NCBI GenBank assembly: GCA_947164985.1
Contig: CAMUYI010000006.1
Location: 53,172 to 117,171, forward strand
Direction: 5' to 3'
From: an uncultured Bacteroidales bacterium
GTDB lineage: Bacteria; Bacteroidota; Bacteroidia; Bacteroidales; Paludibacteraceae
Length of the DNA: 64,000 bases
In this document: piece by piece, positions 16,380 through 25,596 of the stretch
Position numbering within the stretch: position 1 is the stretch's first letter
How the letters are laid out: the number at the start of each line of letters is the position of its first letter
Notes under the pieces: generated by a model
Databases searched by the model: none
The model's input: only the letters and a program-made list of their open reading frames with translations
Told to the model about the DNA's origin: nothing
Program-made: the position numbers and the translations under genes

Positions 16380-17777
16380 CTAATAATGAGTCAGTTGTTG
16401 CTCATACATCTTGCGGACATTCACCGCGACATCCTGATAGGTCTCTCCCCATGCTTTGTCGTCCGGATAGATCGGGTCGGTCAAAGTAAGTCGTATATTG
16501 GCCTTACCGATAAACACTTCGCCTTTGGACATCACATGGAACGTCCCTTCAATAAGCATCGGTTGGATCGGAAGATGTAATTGCTCGGCAAGATAAAAAG
16601 CACCTCTGTGAAAACGATGAACCGTACCGTTTATCGAGCGGCCTCCTTCGGGAAAAATGAGCACGGAAGCTCCTTTCTCTACCTCTGCACGCATCTGGTC
16701 CACTATACATTCGTATCCTTTCGCCGCCGACAGGAAATGGGCTCTGCGGGCAACGGGCGCAAAGAAAGGATTGGAAAACACCCAATGTTGGGAAATGATA
16801 GACAAATTATCATGCACCGTCACCGCAGCCAATATATCAAACACCGAAGTATGGTTGGCGATAAATATCGCCGGTTGAGTGGACGGCACTGCGTTCGGCG
16901 TCCGCTTCACATGGAATGGCGAAGCAGGAAAAGTATGCATCAGAACCGATGCGCCATAATGGAACAGCTTGCGGTAGGTCCGGTCCGATACACGGAAAAG
17001 GAGAGCGAAACAGGTCACGATCACTCCTACCAACCAGCAAAAGATAAACCACGGTCCGTATAACATCGATCGCCACCAACGACGCGGCAAGCCGTAAACA
17101 AGCGCGAAGAAACATAAAATTGTATTGAGAATACTGATGCGCGTAAAGTCGTATGCCGGCCGGAAATGGGAGATCCGTTCTTCTTGCGAAGGGTAATATA
17201 CACGTATCTGCACGGGAACGATTTTTTCTCCCGCCCAGGCGGCAAACACCAGTAATTCCAATTCCGCTTCATAACGCGAGGTCAGCAAAGCCAGTCCGTG
17301 CAAACGCTCCAGCGGATAGATCCGCATGCCTGTTTGGGTATCCGGCAGCCGCATGCCTGTTTGGACGGTGAACCAGAAATTGCTGAATTTATTGGCAAAG
17401 GTGTTTCTGCCCGGCATATTCTGCGCCTTCAGATTGCGGCTTCCAACCACAAAACACAAGGGTTGCTGTTTGGATACCGACAAGAGTGCCGGGATATCTT
17501 CGGGATAATGTTGCCCGTCACTGTCTATCGTCAAGGCATGGGTAAAACCAAGTTCCTTCGCCTTCTCGAATCCGGCTTTGAGCGCATGTCCTTTGCCTTT
17601 GTTTTGCGGATAGTAAACCACCACAACCGGCACATCGAGCGACTGCAATACGGATCGCGTGTTGTCCGTAGAGCCGTCCACCACCACAATGATATCGCTG
17701 ATATAGCGCGCCGTTCGCCGGATAACATCGGCAAGCGTAGCAGCATTATTATATGTCGGAATAATGGCGCAAATCAT
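16380..17777 (-). CDS. Glycosyltransferase 2 / LPLAT acyltransferase fusion
   Basis: A 465-residue two-domain protein. Residues 1-230 are a GT-A family 2 glycosyltransferase (AIIPTYNN, VVDGSTDNT, DSDGQHYPED with the DxD-like metal site). Then come one or two membrane spans (IFCWLVGVIVTCFALLF). Residues 290-465 are an LPLAT/PlsC-type acyltransferase (NHTSVFD, an H-x4-D motif, and LIFPEGGRS). This pairing fits making and acylating a lipid-linked glycan or head group for the pigment. It is inner-membrane facing. Gaps to its neighbours are 3 bp. Confidence 0.85.
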   Translation of the reverse strand: MICAIIPTYNNAATLADVIRRTARYISDIIVVVDGSTDNTRSVLQSLDVPVVVVYYPQNKGKGHALKAGFEKAKELGFTHALTIDSDGQHYPEDIPALLSVSKQQPLCFVVGSRNLKAQNMPGRNTFANKFSNFWFTVQTGMRLPDTQTGMRIYPLERLHGLALLTSRYEAELELLVFAAWAGEKIVPVQIRVYYPSQEERISHFRPAYDFTRISILNTILCFFALVYGLPRRWWRSMLYGPWFIFCWLVGVIVTCFALLFRVSDRTYRKLFHYGASVLMHTFPASPFHVKRTPNAVPSTQPAIFIANHTSVFDILAAVTVHDNLSIISQHWVFSNPFFAPVARRAHFLSAAKGYECIVDQMRAEVEKGASVLIFPEGGRSINGTVHRFHRGAFYLAEQLHLPIQPMLIEGTFHVMSKGEVFIGKANIRLTLTDPIYPDDKAWGETYQDVAVNVRKMYEQQLTHY

Positions 17778-17780
17778 TTT

Positions 17781-18236
17781 TTACAGCATCTTCACATCGT
17801 AAAACCGGATGGTTGTTTGATCTCCGTTTGCCTCGCTGATGAGTACTTGTTTGGCGATCTCCGAATTCGGATTGAGCGTGATCTCCACCTGACGGAACAA
17901 GCGTTGAAGTTCGCGTTTCTTCGGGGTCAACAAAATCGTATCGCCACTCTGCTCCACGATGAAACTTTTCCGGGCTGCCTCCATGTCCCCTTTCACGCAC
18001 TGTTTGATGAGCATCAGCATACCGGAAATCTGCTTGTTCATATTGCCTTTGTCGCCGTCTATCTCCCATACGAGCGGCTGAGGCTCCGTATATTCCCAAC
18101 GCATATAATCCGGCTGACGATACTCCAGCACACCCTTGCTTTGCTGAGGTCCCGCAAAGATCTCCGACTGCTTTGTCTGCGTAAAACGGGCAGTGAAAGA
18201 AGATATAACCAATATAATCAGTACCGAAAATGTCAT
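17781..18236 (-). CDS. LolA-like periplasmic lipid/lipoprotein carrier
   Basis: A 151-residue protein with an N-terminal hydrophobic signal (MTFSVLIILVISSFTARFTQ). Then come FAGPQQSKGVLEYRQPDYMR and WEYTEPQPLVWEIDG, which match the LolA/LolB beta-half-barrel family (the classic Y-x-P...W-Y run). Start ATG 18236 is preferred; the upstream start adds seven residues inside the SMR gene. Aryl-polyene operons usually carry such a carrier, probably for moving product across the periplasm. Confidence 0.78.
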   Translation of the reverse strand: MTFSVLIILVISSFTARFTQTKQSEIFAGPQQSKGVLEYRQPDYMRWEYTEPQPLVWEIDGDKGNMNKQISGMLMLIKQCVKGDMEAARKSFIVEQSGDTILLTPKKRELQRLFRQVEITLNPNSEIAKQVLISEANGDQTTIRFYDVKML

Positions 18237-18243
18237 ACGCAAA

Positions 18244-18597
18244 TTAGTTTGCCACAAAATAACAACCTGCCATAATCAACAAGATCCCTACCCACTGCGT
18301 TACCGCTATCTGCTCATGGAAAACCAGCAAAGAAGCAACCATTCCGAATACGTAAGCGAGACTGGATAAGGGATAAGCCTGCGAGAACTCATAATGGCGC
18401 AAAATATACATCCATAATAAACCGGCGAGGGTAAAACTGACTCCACAAGCCAGCAGCCACCAGTCGGTCAGAACCTTTCCTATATATCCCCACGACATAA
18501 CGAACGGAGGGAGCGCTTGTACCCCCAACTTGAGCAGTACCTGGCCGGCGCAAAGGAAAAAGGCCTGTATGACAGAGAGTATTATCAGTTGCGGCAT
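18244..18597 (-). CDS. Small EamA/SMR-type permease
   Basis: A 117-residue protein with four hydrophobic spans (FFLCAGQVLLKLGV, VSFTLAGLLWMYIL, YPLSSLAYVFGMVASLLVF, WVGILLIMAGCYFVAN), like SMR proteins or one half of an EamA repeat, including ArnE/F-like flippases of the undecaprenyl-phosphoaminoarabinose type. Sits between the two-domain ketosynthase and the LolA-like gene. It may flip a lipid-linked intermediate; substrate inferred only from context. Confidence 0.78.
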   Translation of the reverse strand: MPQLIILSVIQAFFLCAGQVLLKLGVQALPPFVMSWGYIGKVLTDWWLLACGVSFTLAGLLWMYILRHYEFSQAYPLSSLAYVFGMVASLLVFHEQIAVTQWVGILLIMAGCYFVAN

Positions 18598-18599
18598 CG

Positions 18600-18629
18600 A
18601 TTCATTTACAATTTACAATGTACAATTTA
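18600..18629. repeat. Heptamer-like TTTACAA repeats
   Basis: TTTACAATTTACAATGTACAATTTACT (about 18604-18631) repeats a 7-8 bp CAATTTA/TACAAT unit between the permease and ketosynthase genes. Similar units recur elsewhere in the window. Confidence 0.5.
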
Positions 18630-20348
18630 CTATTTTGTTATTACCGTTGCTCTTGCCAGCGCTTGATGTTGTTGTCCGGCGGCGGTTTCCTGCGCTTGCC
18701 AAGTCTCGTCGATCTCTTCGAATCCCAACACGAGTGCCGATCGGATCAGCCCCAACTGCAACTGCGTTTGTGCATCGCGTAGCGCATCTTCATAGGATGC
18801 TTCGCCGTGCGAATACGTGCAATTATACCCGTTATTATGGAGCATAATCGATATCAGTGACGAAGGGGTATTATGCGTGGATTGCATGAAAAGCGTGGGT
18901 TTCAACGCATCTTCTCCTTCTTCCGTCAACTGGTTCAGTAATGCCACCGAATAGCAGATACAGCCCAGATCCGTACCGGTGATGACGGCATCCACATTCT
19001 CCTTTTGTGCCTGTTCCAGCGCCCGGTAAGCCGAAACCACCAAGCGGCGCAGCACCGGCGACAAACGGCGCGCCTGCAAAGGAGACATATACTGCTTATA
19101 ATCGGCATCTTCTCCGGTCACTACATCCGCCAGCACGCGAATGGGTTGATGGATCGTTTCCGAAGACAAAGTATGAGGTTCTTTACCCAAAATGAGACTG
19201 CTGTCGTTTCCGCCGAATCCGAATGAATTGCATAAGACATGCGAAAGCGGTTTGCGCATCGTATGCAGCACAGGCACCAAGCTGTTCTCCATCGGTTCCT
19301 GCCAGTTCAGGTTCGCCGGCACAAATCCATGCTGCAAGGCAAGCAGGCTGATGACCAGTTCGATACTTCCTGCAGCGGATGTCGCATGACCGGTGAATGA
19401 TTTGGTCGAACTGAACGGCGGCAGGTTTGTTCCGAACAAACGCTGCATCGCTACAGACTCCGAAGCATCGTTGTTCGGAGTACCTGTACCATGCGCATTG
19501 ATATAATGGATATCCTTGGGAGCAAGGTTCGCCATTTGTAACGCCTGCTGCATCGCCAGATACGCCCCTTCGCCGTTTTCGGAAGAAGCCGTCTGATGAA
19601 ACGCGTCGCATGCGTTGCCGTACCCGGCTATATAAGCCAGTATCGGTGCATGACGCGCCGTTGCCGACTCTTCGGTTTCCACCACCAAATACGCCGCTCC
19701 TTCACCTAAATTCAAGCCTTGCCGGTTCTCGGAAAACGGCCGGCACACATCCGTGGAAAGAATCTGCAAAGAGCGGAAACCGTTAAAATGGAACAAACTC
19801 AAACTCTCCGCTCCGCCGACCAGCGCTTGCGTGCATTGTCCCGTACGGATCATGTTGCACGCTGTGATCACGGAATTGAGCGCACTGCTACAGGCGGTGG
19901 ATATAGTGGTTTTATACGCGAAAGAACCGATATATTGCGCGATGTGGTCGGTGGACGAACCGGCAGTATGCAGGGCTACGATCGTATCGGCATGCTGCTC
20001 CTTTGAACTCCAGCATTGCTCTGTATGATCCATACCGCCCACGGTGGTTCCGTTGATAAATGCCAGCTGGCTGACATCCTCAATCGAAGCCTCAGCCAAG
20101 GCTTCGCGCGCAGCCATAATACCCAACAGAGAAGTCCGACTAAGCACTGCGTTCTCCTCTATGCCAAGCATGGATTTGAGTTCGCCGTTCGTCTTTTTAA
20201 CTTCCCCTACCGGATGCTCTTTATGCGCTGTAGGCAATATTTCCGGCGCAGCGATACCGCTTTGCTCGTGGAGCAAATGAGTGAGTGTATCCTCTTTCCC
20301 ATTTCCCAAAGACGATACAATTCCAGCGCCGGTAATAACAATTCTCAT
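18630..20348 (-). CDS. Beta-ketoacyl-ACP synthase with extra C-terminal KS-like domain
   Basis: A 572-residue protein. Residues 1-400 are a full FabF-type ketosynthase with Cys in TACSSALNSV, His in INAHGTGTPNNDA and His in SFTGHATSAAG. Residues about 410-572 (from LADVVTGEDADYKQ) form a separate region of the beta-ketoacyl-synthase N-terminal-like family (SVALLNQL, STHNTPSSLISIML) that lacks a catalytic Cys. The two-part build fits a chain-length or partner-binding role in polyene synthesis. The start overlaps the ACP stop by 4 bp. Confidence 0.87.
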   Translation of the reverse strand: MRIVITGAGIVSSLGNGKEDTLTHLLHEQSGIAAPEILPTAHKEHPVGEVKKTNGELKSMLGIEENAVLSRTSLLGIMAAREALAEASIEDVSQLAFINGTTVGGMDHTEQCWSSKEQHADTIVALHTAGSSTDHIAQYIGSFAYKTTISTACSSALNSVITACNMIRTGQCTQALVGGAESLSLFHFNGFRSLQILSTDVCRPFSENRQGLNLGEGAAYLVVETEESATARHAPILAYIAGYGNACDAFHQTASSENGEGAYLAMQQALQMANLAPKDIHYINAHGTGTPNNDASESVAMQRLFGTNLPPFSSTKSFTGHATSAAGSIELVISLLALQHGFVPANLNWQEPMENSLVPVLHTMRKPLSHVLCNSFGFGGNDSSLILGKEPHTLSSETIHQPIRVLADVVTGEDADYKQYMSPLQARRLSPVLRRLVVSAYRALEQAQKENVDAVITGTDLGCICYSVALLNQLTEEGEDALKPTLFMQSTHNTPSSLISIMLHNNGYNCTYSHGEASYEDALRDAQTQLQLGLIRSALVLGFEEIDETWQAQETAAGQQHQALARATVITK

Positions 20349-20596
20349 TTTGTACGGTGTTGCTCAATATACTCCGCCATCTTGTTGACGGATTGGAATA
20401 CCTGTTTTCCTTCTTCTTTGTTTTGCAATTTGATACCGTATTGCTTTTCCAACAATACAAATAACTCCAGCGCATCAATACTGTCCAGACCTAATCCTTC
20501 GCCAAAAAGAGGTGCATCATCCTGGATATCGGCCGGAGTAATGTCTTCCAGATTCAAAGCTTCGATGATCTGTTGTTTCAATAATTCGTTGTTCAT
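20345..20596 (-). CDS. Acyl carrier protein (83 aa)
   Basis: An 83-residue ACP with DSIDALELFVLLEKQYGIKL. The Ser of GLDSIDALE (S39) is the phosphopantetheine site. Acidic overall. It lies between two ketosynthase genes and is one of two carrier proteins in this operon. No phosphopantetheinyl transferase is encoded in the window, so it must be primed by an enzyme from elsewhere. Confidence 0.88.
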   Translation of the reverse strand: MNNELLKQQIIEALNLEDITPADIQDDAPLFGEGLGLDSIDALELFVLLEKQYGIKLQNKEEGKQVFQSVNKMAEYIEQHRTK

Positions 20597-20608
20597 AAGT
20601 ATAAATTT

Positions 20609-22291
20609 TTAATCGTTTTTCTCTATCAAGCATATATGTGCTTCGAATGTATTCTCATCCGCACATTCCACCCATCCGGCGAGCACCGACTGCACGCCGC
20701 GCTGCATGAAAGCCGACGATACCAAGGGTTTCATCTGCTCCTCGTTGTCCAATACATAGAATGAAGATTCGCCGAAAAATTTGTTGCGTATGGCGATCTC
20801 TCCGGTAACGATATTGGGTAATGTATAGACGAACAAGGCGGGCGAAGGATAATAGTTGTCGGGCATGATGGTTTTTTGGTACGCTCTGTCGTTCTGCAAG
20901 CACGAACTGCGGTTTGCCATCACTATCGCCCGGTCAGTACGCGGAACAAAACGCTCCTCTCCGATGCCGGACAGCAGCAGTTCGGAAGCTACAAAACCCA
21001 AGCGCGCCAAGGTATCCATCTTGAAAAACTTCGGGTAGTCGCCCGAATAAGTTCTGTATAATTCCGAAAGCAGTGCCCCGCCTTGCGCTTTGGTAGCGAC
21101 AGGCTGACCGTTGACCGTTACTGCCGTGGGCGTTATATGCACCTCTCCGCTTATACGGCATGCATCCGGCATCGGTATCTGCTCCGATGTTGCGGTAGGC
21201 TCTATGGAAACACGGATAGCGGCGTTGCAGCCTCCGAAACCCGACAATAACTTGACAAATTCTTTTTTGTCCGTCCGGCGTGTGGCAGAAGAAACAGATA
21301 CGGGCATGGTTGTACCGGCTTGGTCGAAACCGTGCGTTCCGAGAATGATACCCCGATGCAAGGCATGGAGGGACAAGATTGTTTCCAACAATCCGGCGGC
21401 ACCCAAGGTATGGCCGAAATAGCCTTTGAGGGCATTGACCGGCACATTTTGAAGACCGGCTCTGTTGAGAGCTATCGATTCCATCTCATCGTTATAGAGC
21501 GTTGCGGTACCGTGTACATTGACGAAAGCCAAGGTGTCAAGATCCGTTATTACATCTTTCAGACAGAGGTAACTCCCTTCGCCCGTCCTGCTGGGACCGG
21601 ATATATGGTTCGCATCATTATGTATCGATCCTGCCATCACGGTGCCCAGTGACCGGGATGCCCACCGGCTGTCCGAAGAGAGCACGAGGCATGCCGCCGC
21701 CTCTCCTAAATTCAGACCTTTCCGGGTAGCATCATAGGGTTTGCAGGGTTCGTCCGAGAGTGCTTTGAACGACTGAAAACCGGAAATAATAAACGGAGAC
21801 AGTACGTCGCAGCCCACTATGACGGCATTCGTATAGATACCTTCGTCCAACAGTCTCTTGGCGGTGATGATGGCGCATACGCCGGATATACACGCGTTGC
21901 TGACCACTATCGGAGTATTCGTATTGCCAAAAAAGCGAGCGATACGCTTAGCAGAATCGCAGAGCGCTATATCCTCTGTTTGGGCGAGAAACTCAATATT
22001 TCCTTTGGTGGTGGAAAGAATGAAAACGGTGTCCTTTGCGGACAACAACCCCGCATCCAGTCCCTCGGCGGAATACTGAACGGCATTTATACACAGCGAT
22101 TCGAATCTGGAAAAACCTGCCTGCATTTTTATCTCCGCCGGAGCGAAAAGAGAAGCGCAGAACGGTTCCACCAACGGAAAATGATCCGCGTAGCGGCGAA
22201 TAGCTGACCGGTCGGCCAGTACTGCGTCCAAATTGGCGGCGGTTCCGTCAGCCAATGGAGAGATAATATGATCCGCTATGATAGCTGTCAT
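20609..22291 (-). CDS. Beta-ketoacyl synthase, elongated form
   Basis: A 560-residue ketosynthase-family protein. Start ATG 22291 overlaps the previous TGA; the longer frame adds an unlikely Arg/His-rich leader. Cys is in SNACISGVCAI, His in VNVHGTATLYND and His in YFGHTLGAAG, so the triad is intact. After about residue 370 a second region carries YYPSPALFVYTLPNIVTGEI and FFGESSFY, resembling the KS-like tail domain found with aryl-polyene ketosynthases. It probably works with one of the other ketosynthases as a pair. The exact partner is not readable from sequence. Confidence 0.82.
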   Translation of the reverse strand: MTAIIADHIISPLADGTAANLDAVLADRSAIRRYADHFPLVEPFCASLFAPAEIKMQAGFSRFESLCINAVQYSAEGLDAGLLSAKDTVFILSTTKGNIEFLAQTEDIALCDSAKRIARFFGNTNTPIVVSNACISGVCAIITAKRLLDEGIYTNAVIVGCDVLSPFIISGFQSFKALSDEPCKPYDATRKGLNLGEAAACLVLSSDSRWASRSLGTVMAGSIHNDANHISGPSRTGEGSYLCLKDVITDLDTLAFVNVHGTATLYNDEMESIALNRAGLQNVPVNALKGYFGHTLGAAGLLETILSLHALHRGIILGTHGFDQAGTTMPVSVSSATRRTDKKEFVKLLSGFGGCNAAIRVSIEPTATSEQIPMPDACRISGEVHITPTAVTVNGQPVATKAQGGALLSELYRTYSGDYPKFFKMDTLARLGFVASELLLSGIGEERFVPRTDRAIVMANRSSCLQNDRAYQKTIMPDNYYPSPALFVYTLPNIVTGEIAIRNKFFGESSFYVLDNEEQMKPLVSSAFMQRGVQSVLAGWVECADENTFEAHICLIEKND

Positions 22292-24480
22292 TCGTTCATG
22301 TTGGTTTCGCGAATTCTGGTGAGCAGATCTTCCCCGGTCAATGCTTCTGCCGTGAGAATGGCCGTCAGGGGCACACCGCACATACCGTGATAGAGCACCG
22401 ACTGTCCCGTCAGATACAGGTTGTCTGTTCTGGTGCGCAAGGGCATGTACAGTCCCTGTTGCGAGAAGATGGCTCCTCCGGGGTTATGGTAATAGTCGCG
22501 TATCGTCAACGGAGTGGCTATCTCCATGTATTCGATAGCCTCTTTTACCGGATAATAGGCATTGATATAGGCTATCGTTTCCTCTGCCATCCGGCGTTTG
22601 AGTGCCTCATATTCCTCGCCACGATGATGTATCGGTTTCTCACTCCACGCTTCAAACCGTCCGGTGTGTGTCGGCACCAGTATCTCCATCGTGTGCGCCC
22701 ACTTGCCTTGCTCGCTCACGGGCGGTGTGGTCAGCAGTATATAGGGTGGCAGCGTGTCGTCTTGCTCAAGGTTAGGAAGCAGAACGGTACTGTTGATGAA
22801 CGGGAATGTTTCCGGCTTGAGCTTCAGATAGAAGGACAATGCCGACGCATCTGGAGTGAAACTCTCTGCCCGTTTGCGTGACACATTTCTCACTACATTC
22901 TCCGTGGTCAGGCTGAAGAGCTCTTTGGGTGCGATAGCTGCTACGTATTGATCAGCTTCTATCCGTCGTCCGTCTTTCAGCACGACGCCTTGCACGTGTG
23001 CTTCGCTCACTTCTACTTTCTCCACCTCGGCATGTGTCAGCACATACCCGCCGTGTCTTTCTATGCTCTGCTGCAAGGCTTCCGCTATCTGCAGCGCATT
23101 GTCTTCGAAGCGGTATTCACCGTCCATGTACAGCACCGACAGCATCGAATGAACCGATACCGGCACATCTTTTATCGCGTGTCCGCACAGCGGTGACATG
23201 TAGCTCAGCACGCGTATCAGTTCCTCATCCGTGATAAATATCCGCATCAGCTCTTCCACGTGCATATCTGCATAGGCAGTCACTTCCGGATGAGGCTCCG
23301 AACGGCGCATATAGTAGTGATCGAATGAATTGGCAATAGCGTATAGCGCATCCAGATATTGGTGCAAGCCTTCTTTCTCTTTCGGGAACAGTCCACCCAG
23401 ATATGCCTCAAACGCCTCTCTGCCACGAGGCAGACGGTAGGCATGCTTTGCGTCGGTCCAGACGATCTCTTGCGCATCCTCGTCTGTAGCTTTCACCTTC
23501 AATCCCTCTTTTGCACCCACAAACTGCAACATGTGCGATAGTGCCCACTCGTTGCTCCAGCCGCCAAAGTTATGCATGCCGGTGTTGAACCAGGCATCAC
23601 CTCGCTTGAACGATTGCAGTCCGCCGCCGATAATGGCGTTCTTTTCTGCTACCGTCACTTTCCTTCCGGCAGTGGCCAACAATGCGCCTGTGAATAGTCC
23701 GCCCATGCCGCCGCCAATGATGCAAACGCTTGGCTTGTCCGTCAGACATTCGCGGTAGAAGGCTTCCATCTGTCGCATCTGTTTCAGTACCGATTGTTGG
23801 GCAAAGCGGCTATCAGGTCGTACGCGTGCATGCACTTCCAGCGTTAGATCCGACGGATGCGCAAGAAAATGCCGCTTGGGCAGCAAATGGTACATCCCGT
23901 GCAGCACCACCGGCAATATATCCACGCCGTAGTATCGCGCTATTGAGAACGCTCCTTTGCGGAAAGGTAACAACTGACCGTCAACGGTGCGTGTACCTTC
24001 GGGGAAAATCAGGATAGAGTAACCCAACTGTATATCTTCCTCCACCTGCTGATAGAGTGCTTCCGTATCGTCCACGAAATGGTAGCCCGCAAATTTCGCC
24101 ACATTCGCAAATATCCAGTTCTTGCGGAAAGAGGCTTTCATCAGCACGCTCATCTTCGGTACGATGGATATCAGTATCAGCAAGTCGAATACCGAAGTAT
24201 GGTTGCATATTACAATCGCCTGTTTCTCAAACCTCTCTTGCAGCGGGTTCTCCATCGTCAGCCGTGTGCCACGAATAAGATTTAGAGGTACGAGCACGAC
24301 GCGGCGCATACGCGCGCGAAAAAGTGCCCTACGTTGCTCTCTGTCGCGGGTGCGCAAACGGTCTATAATAGCCATCGGAAACAGGTACAGCGAAGCCAGT
24401 AGAACGAAGCTTGACCAACCTGCGGTGCTGTAAAGCACATCGCGAATATAGATTATACTATGTTTTAGTCCTTTTCCCAA
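22288..24480 (-). CDS. LPLAT acyltransferase / FAD oxidoreductase (phytoene-desaturase-like) fusion
   Basis: A 730-residue fusion. Residues 1-250 are an LPLAT acyltransferase (NHTSVFDLLIL; LIFPEGTRT). Residues about 255-720 are a phytoene-desaturase/CrtI-like FAD protein: CIIGGGMGGLFTGALLATAG dinucleotide-binding loop, then GGGLQSF and a C-terminal TGQSVLYHGMCG near the FAD pyrophosphate. It could acylate a lipid and oxidise or reduce a conjugated chain as one membrane-bound enzyme. The order and the fusion point are clear. The redox direction is not. Confidence 0.85.
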   Translation of the reverse strand: MGKGLKHSIIYIRDVLYSTAGWSSFVLLASLYLFPMAIIDRLRTRDREQRRALFRARMRRVVLVPLNLIRGTRLTMENPLQERFEKQAIVICNHTSVFDLLILISIVPKMSVLMKASFRKNWIFANVAKFAGYHFVDDTEALYQQVEEDIQLGYSILIFPEGTRTVDGQLLPFRKGAFSIARYYGVDILPVVLHGMYHLLPKRHFLAHPSDLTLEVHARVRPDSRFAQQSVLKQMRQMEAFYRECLTDKPSVCIIGGGMGGLFTGALLATAGRKVTVAEKNAIIGGGLQSFKRGDAWFNTGMHNFGGWSNEWALSHMLQFVGAKEGLKVKATDEDAQEIVWTDAKHAYRLPRGREAFEAYLGGLFPKEKEGLHQYLDALYAIANSFDHYYMRRSEPHPEVTAYADMHVEELMRIFITDEELIRVLSYMSPLCGHAIKDVPVSVHSMLSVLYMDGEYRFEDNALQIAEALQQSIERHGGYVLTHAEVEKVEVSEAHVQGVVLKDGRRIEADQYVAAIAPKELFSLTTENVVRNVSRKRAESFTPDASALSFYLKLKPETFPFINSTVLLPNLEQDDTLPPYILLTTPPVSEQGKWAHTMEILVPTHTGRFEAWSEKPIHHRGEEYEALKRRMAEETIAYINAYYPVKEAIEYMEIATPLTIRDYYHNPGGAIFSQQGLYMPLRTRTDNLYLTGQSVLYHGMCGVPLTAILTAEALTGEDLLTRIRETNMNE

Positions 24481-25334
24481 AACTCAAAAAAATTATACCA
24501 CTGATGCGGATATTTATTTATTACGCCCGTGAGCTCGTCCGCGAATGCGCGAGCGTACGACTGCGCGTTATTTCCTTTTAATTGCCGTACGTACACATGA
24601 TATTTATGCTTCGTTTCCTTCATCACAAACGCACATAAAACCGTTGTATGCTCATATAAACCGGCTACGGCAAACGGCCCGCGTGGCAAATTGGCTTCCT
24701 TACCCAATATAGTTGCACGGATTGTTTTCGGAGAACCGAAATTGCGGTCCGCAAAAAGCGTCAGCATGTTGCCTTCCTGCAAAATCTGATGAATCGAATA
24801 GAGATAAGACCATTCGTCATCCGAGACGATCGTGCGTATCCCGTTTCGCTCCAATTCACGCTTGCGGTTCTCCAAAACAAACTGTTTCTCGCCGCCGAAC
24901 ATAATGGCATACATGGGTTTGGTTGGTCGAAGTACGTATCCCGCCATCTCATAATTGCCCACATGGGATGATAGCATCACGCAGCCTTCTTCCTTTTTCA
25001 TGGCCTCTACCACCAGTTCGTTACCTTCCAGTTCAATCTCGAACTGCTTACCCGCATACACCGCAAACCGGTCTATCACCACCTGGCCGAACTGGCGGAA
25101 GAGCAGATACACATGCCCCACTGCGGGTATCGGCCTTTTTCGGTGAATCGTGCGGAAATAATGGTAGGATGCCTTGGTGTACGAACGGGAAAACAGCATG
25201 TAGAATACAATCACTACATCCATGACCGCATAGATCACATCAACGGGAATATAGCGGAGCATCCAAACCAGACTACGATGCATCCATGGTAACCCGTCTG
25301 TCTTTCCCTGCCATTTGCTTGCCGGCTCTTTCAC
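24465..25334 (-). CDS. Lipid A-type (LpxL/HtrB family) acyltransferase
   Basis: A 289-residue acyltransferase. An N-terminal membrane region (VDVIYAVMDVVIVFYMLFSR) is followed by SSHVGNYEMAG, the H-x4-E-type motif (HVGNYE) of the LpxL/HtrB family, and LFADRNFGSPKT. Its start is next to the ACP stop (25335), and its 3' end overlaps the following fusion gene by 16 bp. In this operon it is likely to put acyl chains on a lipid anchor or on the pigment conjugate. Inner membrane, cytoplasmic face. Confidence 0.85.
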   Translation of the reverse strand: MKEPASKWQGKTDGLPWMHRSLVWMLRYIPVDVIYAVMDVVIVFYMLFSRSYTKASYHYFRTIHRKRPIPAVGHVYLLFRQFGQVVIDRFAVYAGKQFEIELEGNELVVEAMKKEEGCVMLSSHVGNYEMAGYVLRPTKPMYAIMFGGEKQFVLENRKRELERNGIRTIVSDDEWSYLYSIHQILQEGNMLTLFADRNFGSPKTIRATILGKEANLPRGPFAVAGLYEHTTVLCAFVMKETKHKYHVYVRQLKGNNAQSYARAFADELTGVINKYPHQWYNFFEFWEKD

Positions 25335-25580
25335 TTATTGATTTACTTTCGAATCAATATAGTTGCAAAAATCTTCGAGAGTTACGACGTCCTTCAATTC
25401 TTCCGGAACGATACGAAAACCGAACGTGCGGTCCACAATAACGATGATGTCCACAAAATCAAGGCTGTCAATTCCGATATCCTCGCGCAAACGGGCTTCA
25501 GGAACAACTACTGATTCCTCGATCTCAAATTCCGAAACAAGAAAATCTTTTACTTTTTGATCAATTTCTTTTCTTTCCAT
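25335..25580 (-). CDS. Acyl carrier protein (81 aa)
   Basis: An 81-residue ACP from ATG 25580 (MERKEIDQKVKDFLVSEFEI); the longer frame adds 29 unlikely residues overlapping the ketosynthase gene. GIDSLDFVDI places the pantetheine Ser at residue 39. VDRTFGFRIVPEELKDVVTL is typical. The second carrier protein of the operon; it may carry the aryl starter while the other carries the growing chain (inference). Confidence 0.88.
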   Translation of the reverse strand: MERKEIDQKVKDFLVSEFEIEESVVVPEARLREDIGIDSLDFVDIIVIVDRTFGFRIVPEELKDVVTLEDFCNYIDSKVNQ

Positions 25581-25596
25581 TTTTGTATGAGTTGTA

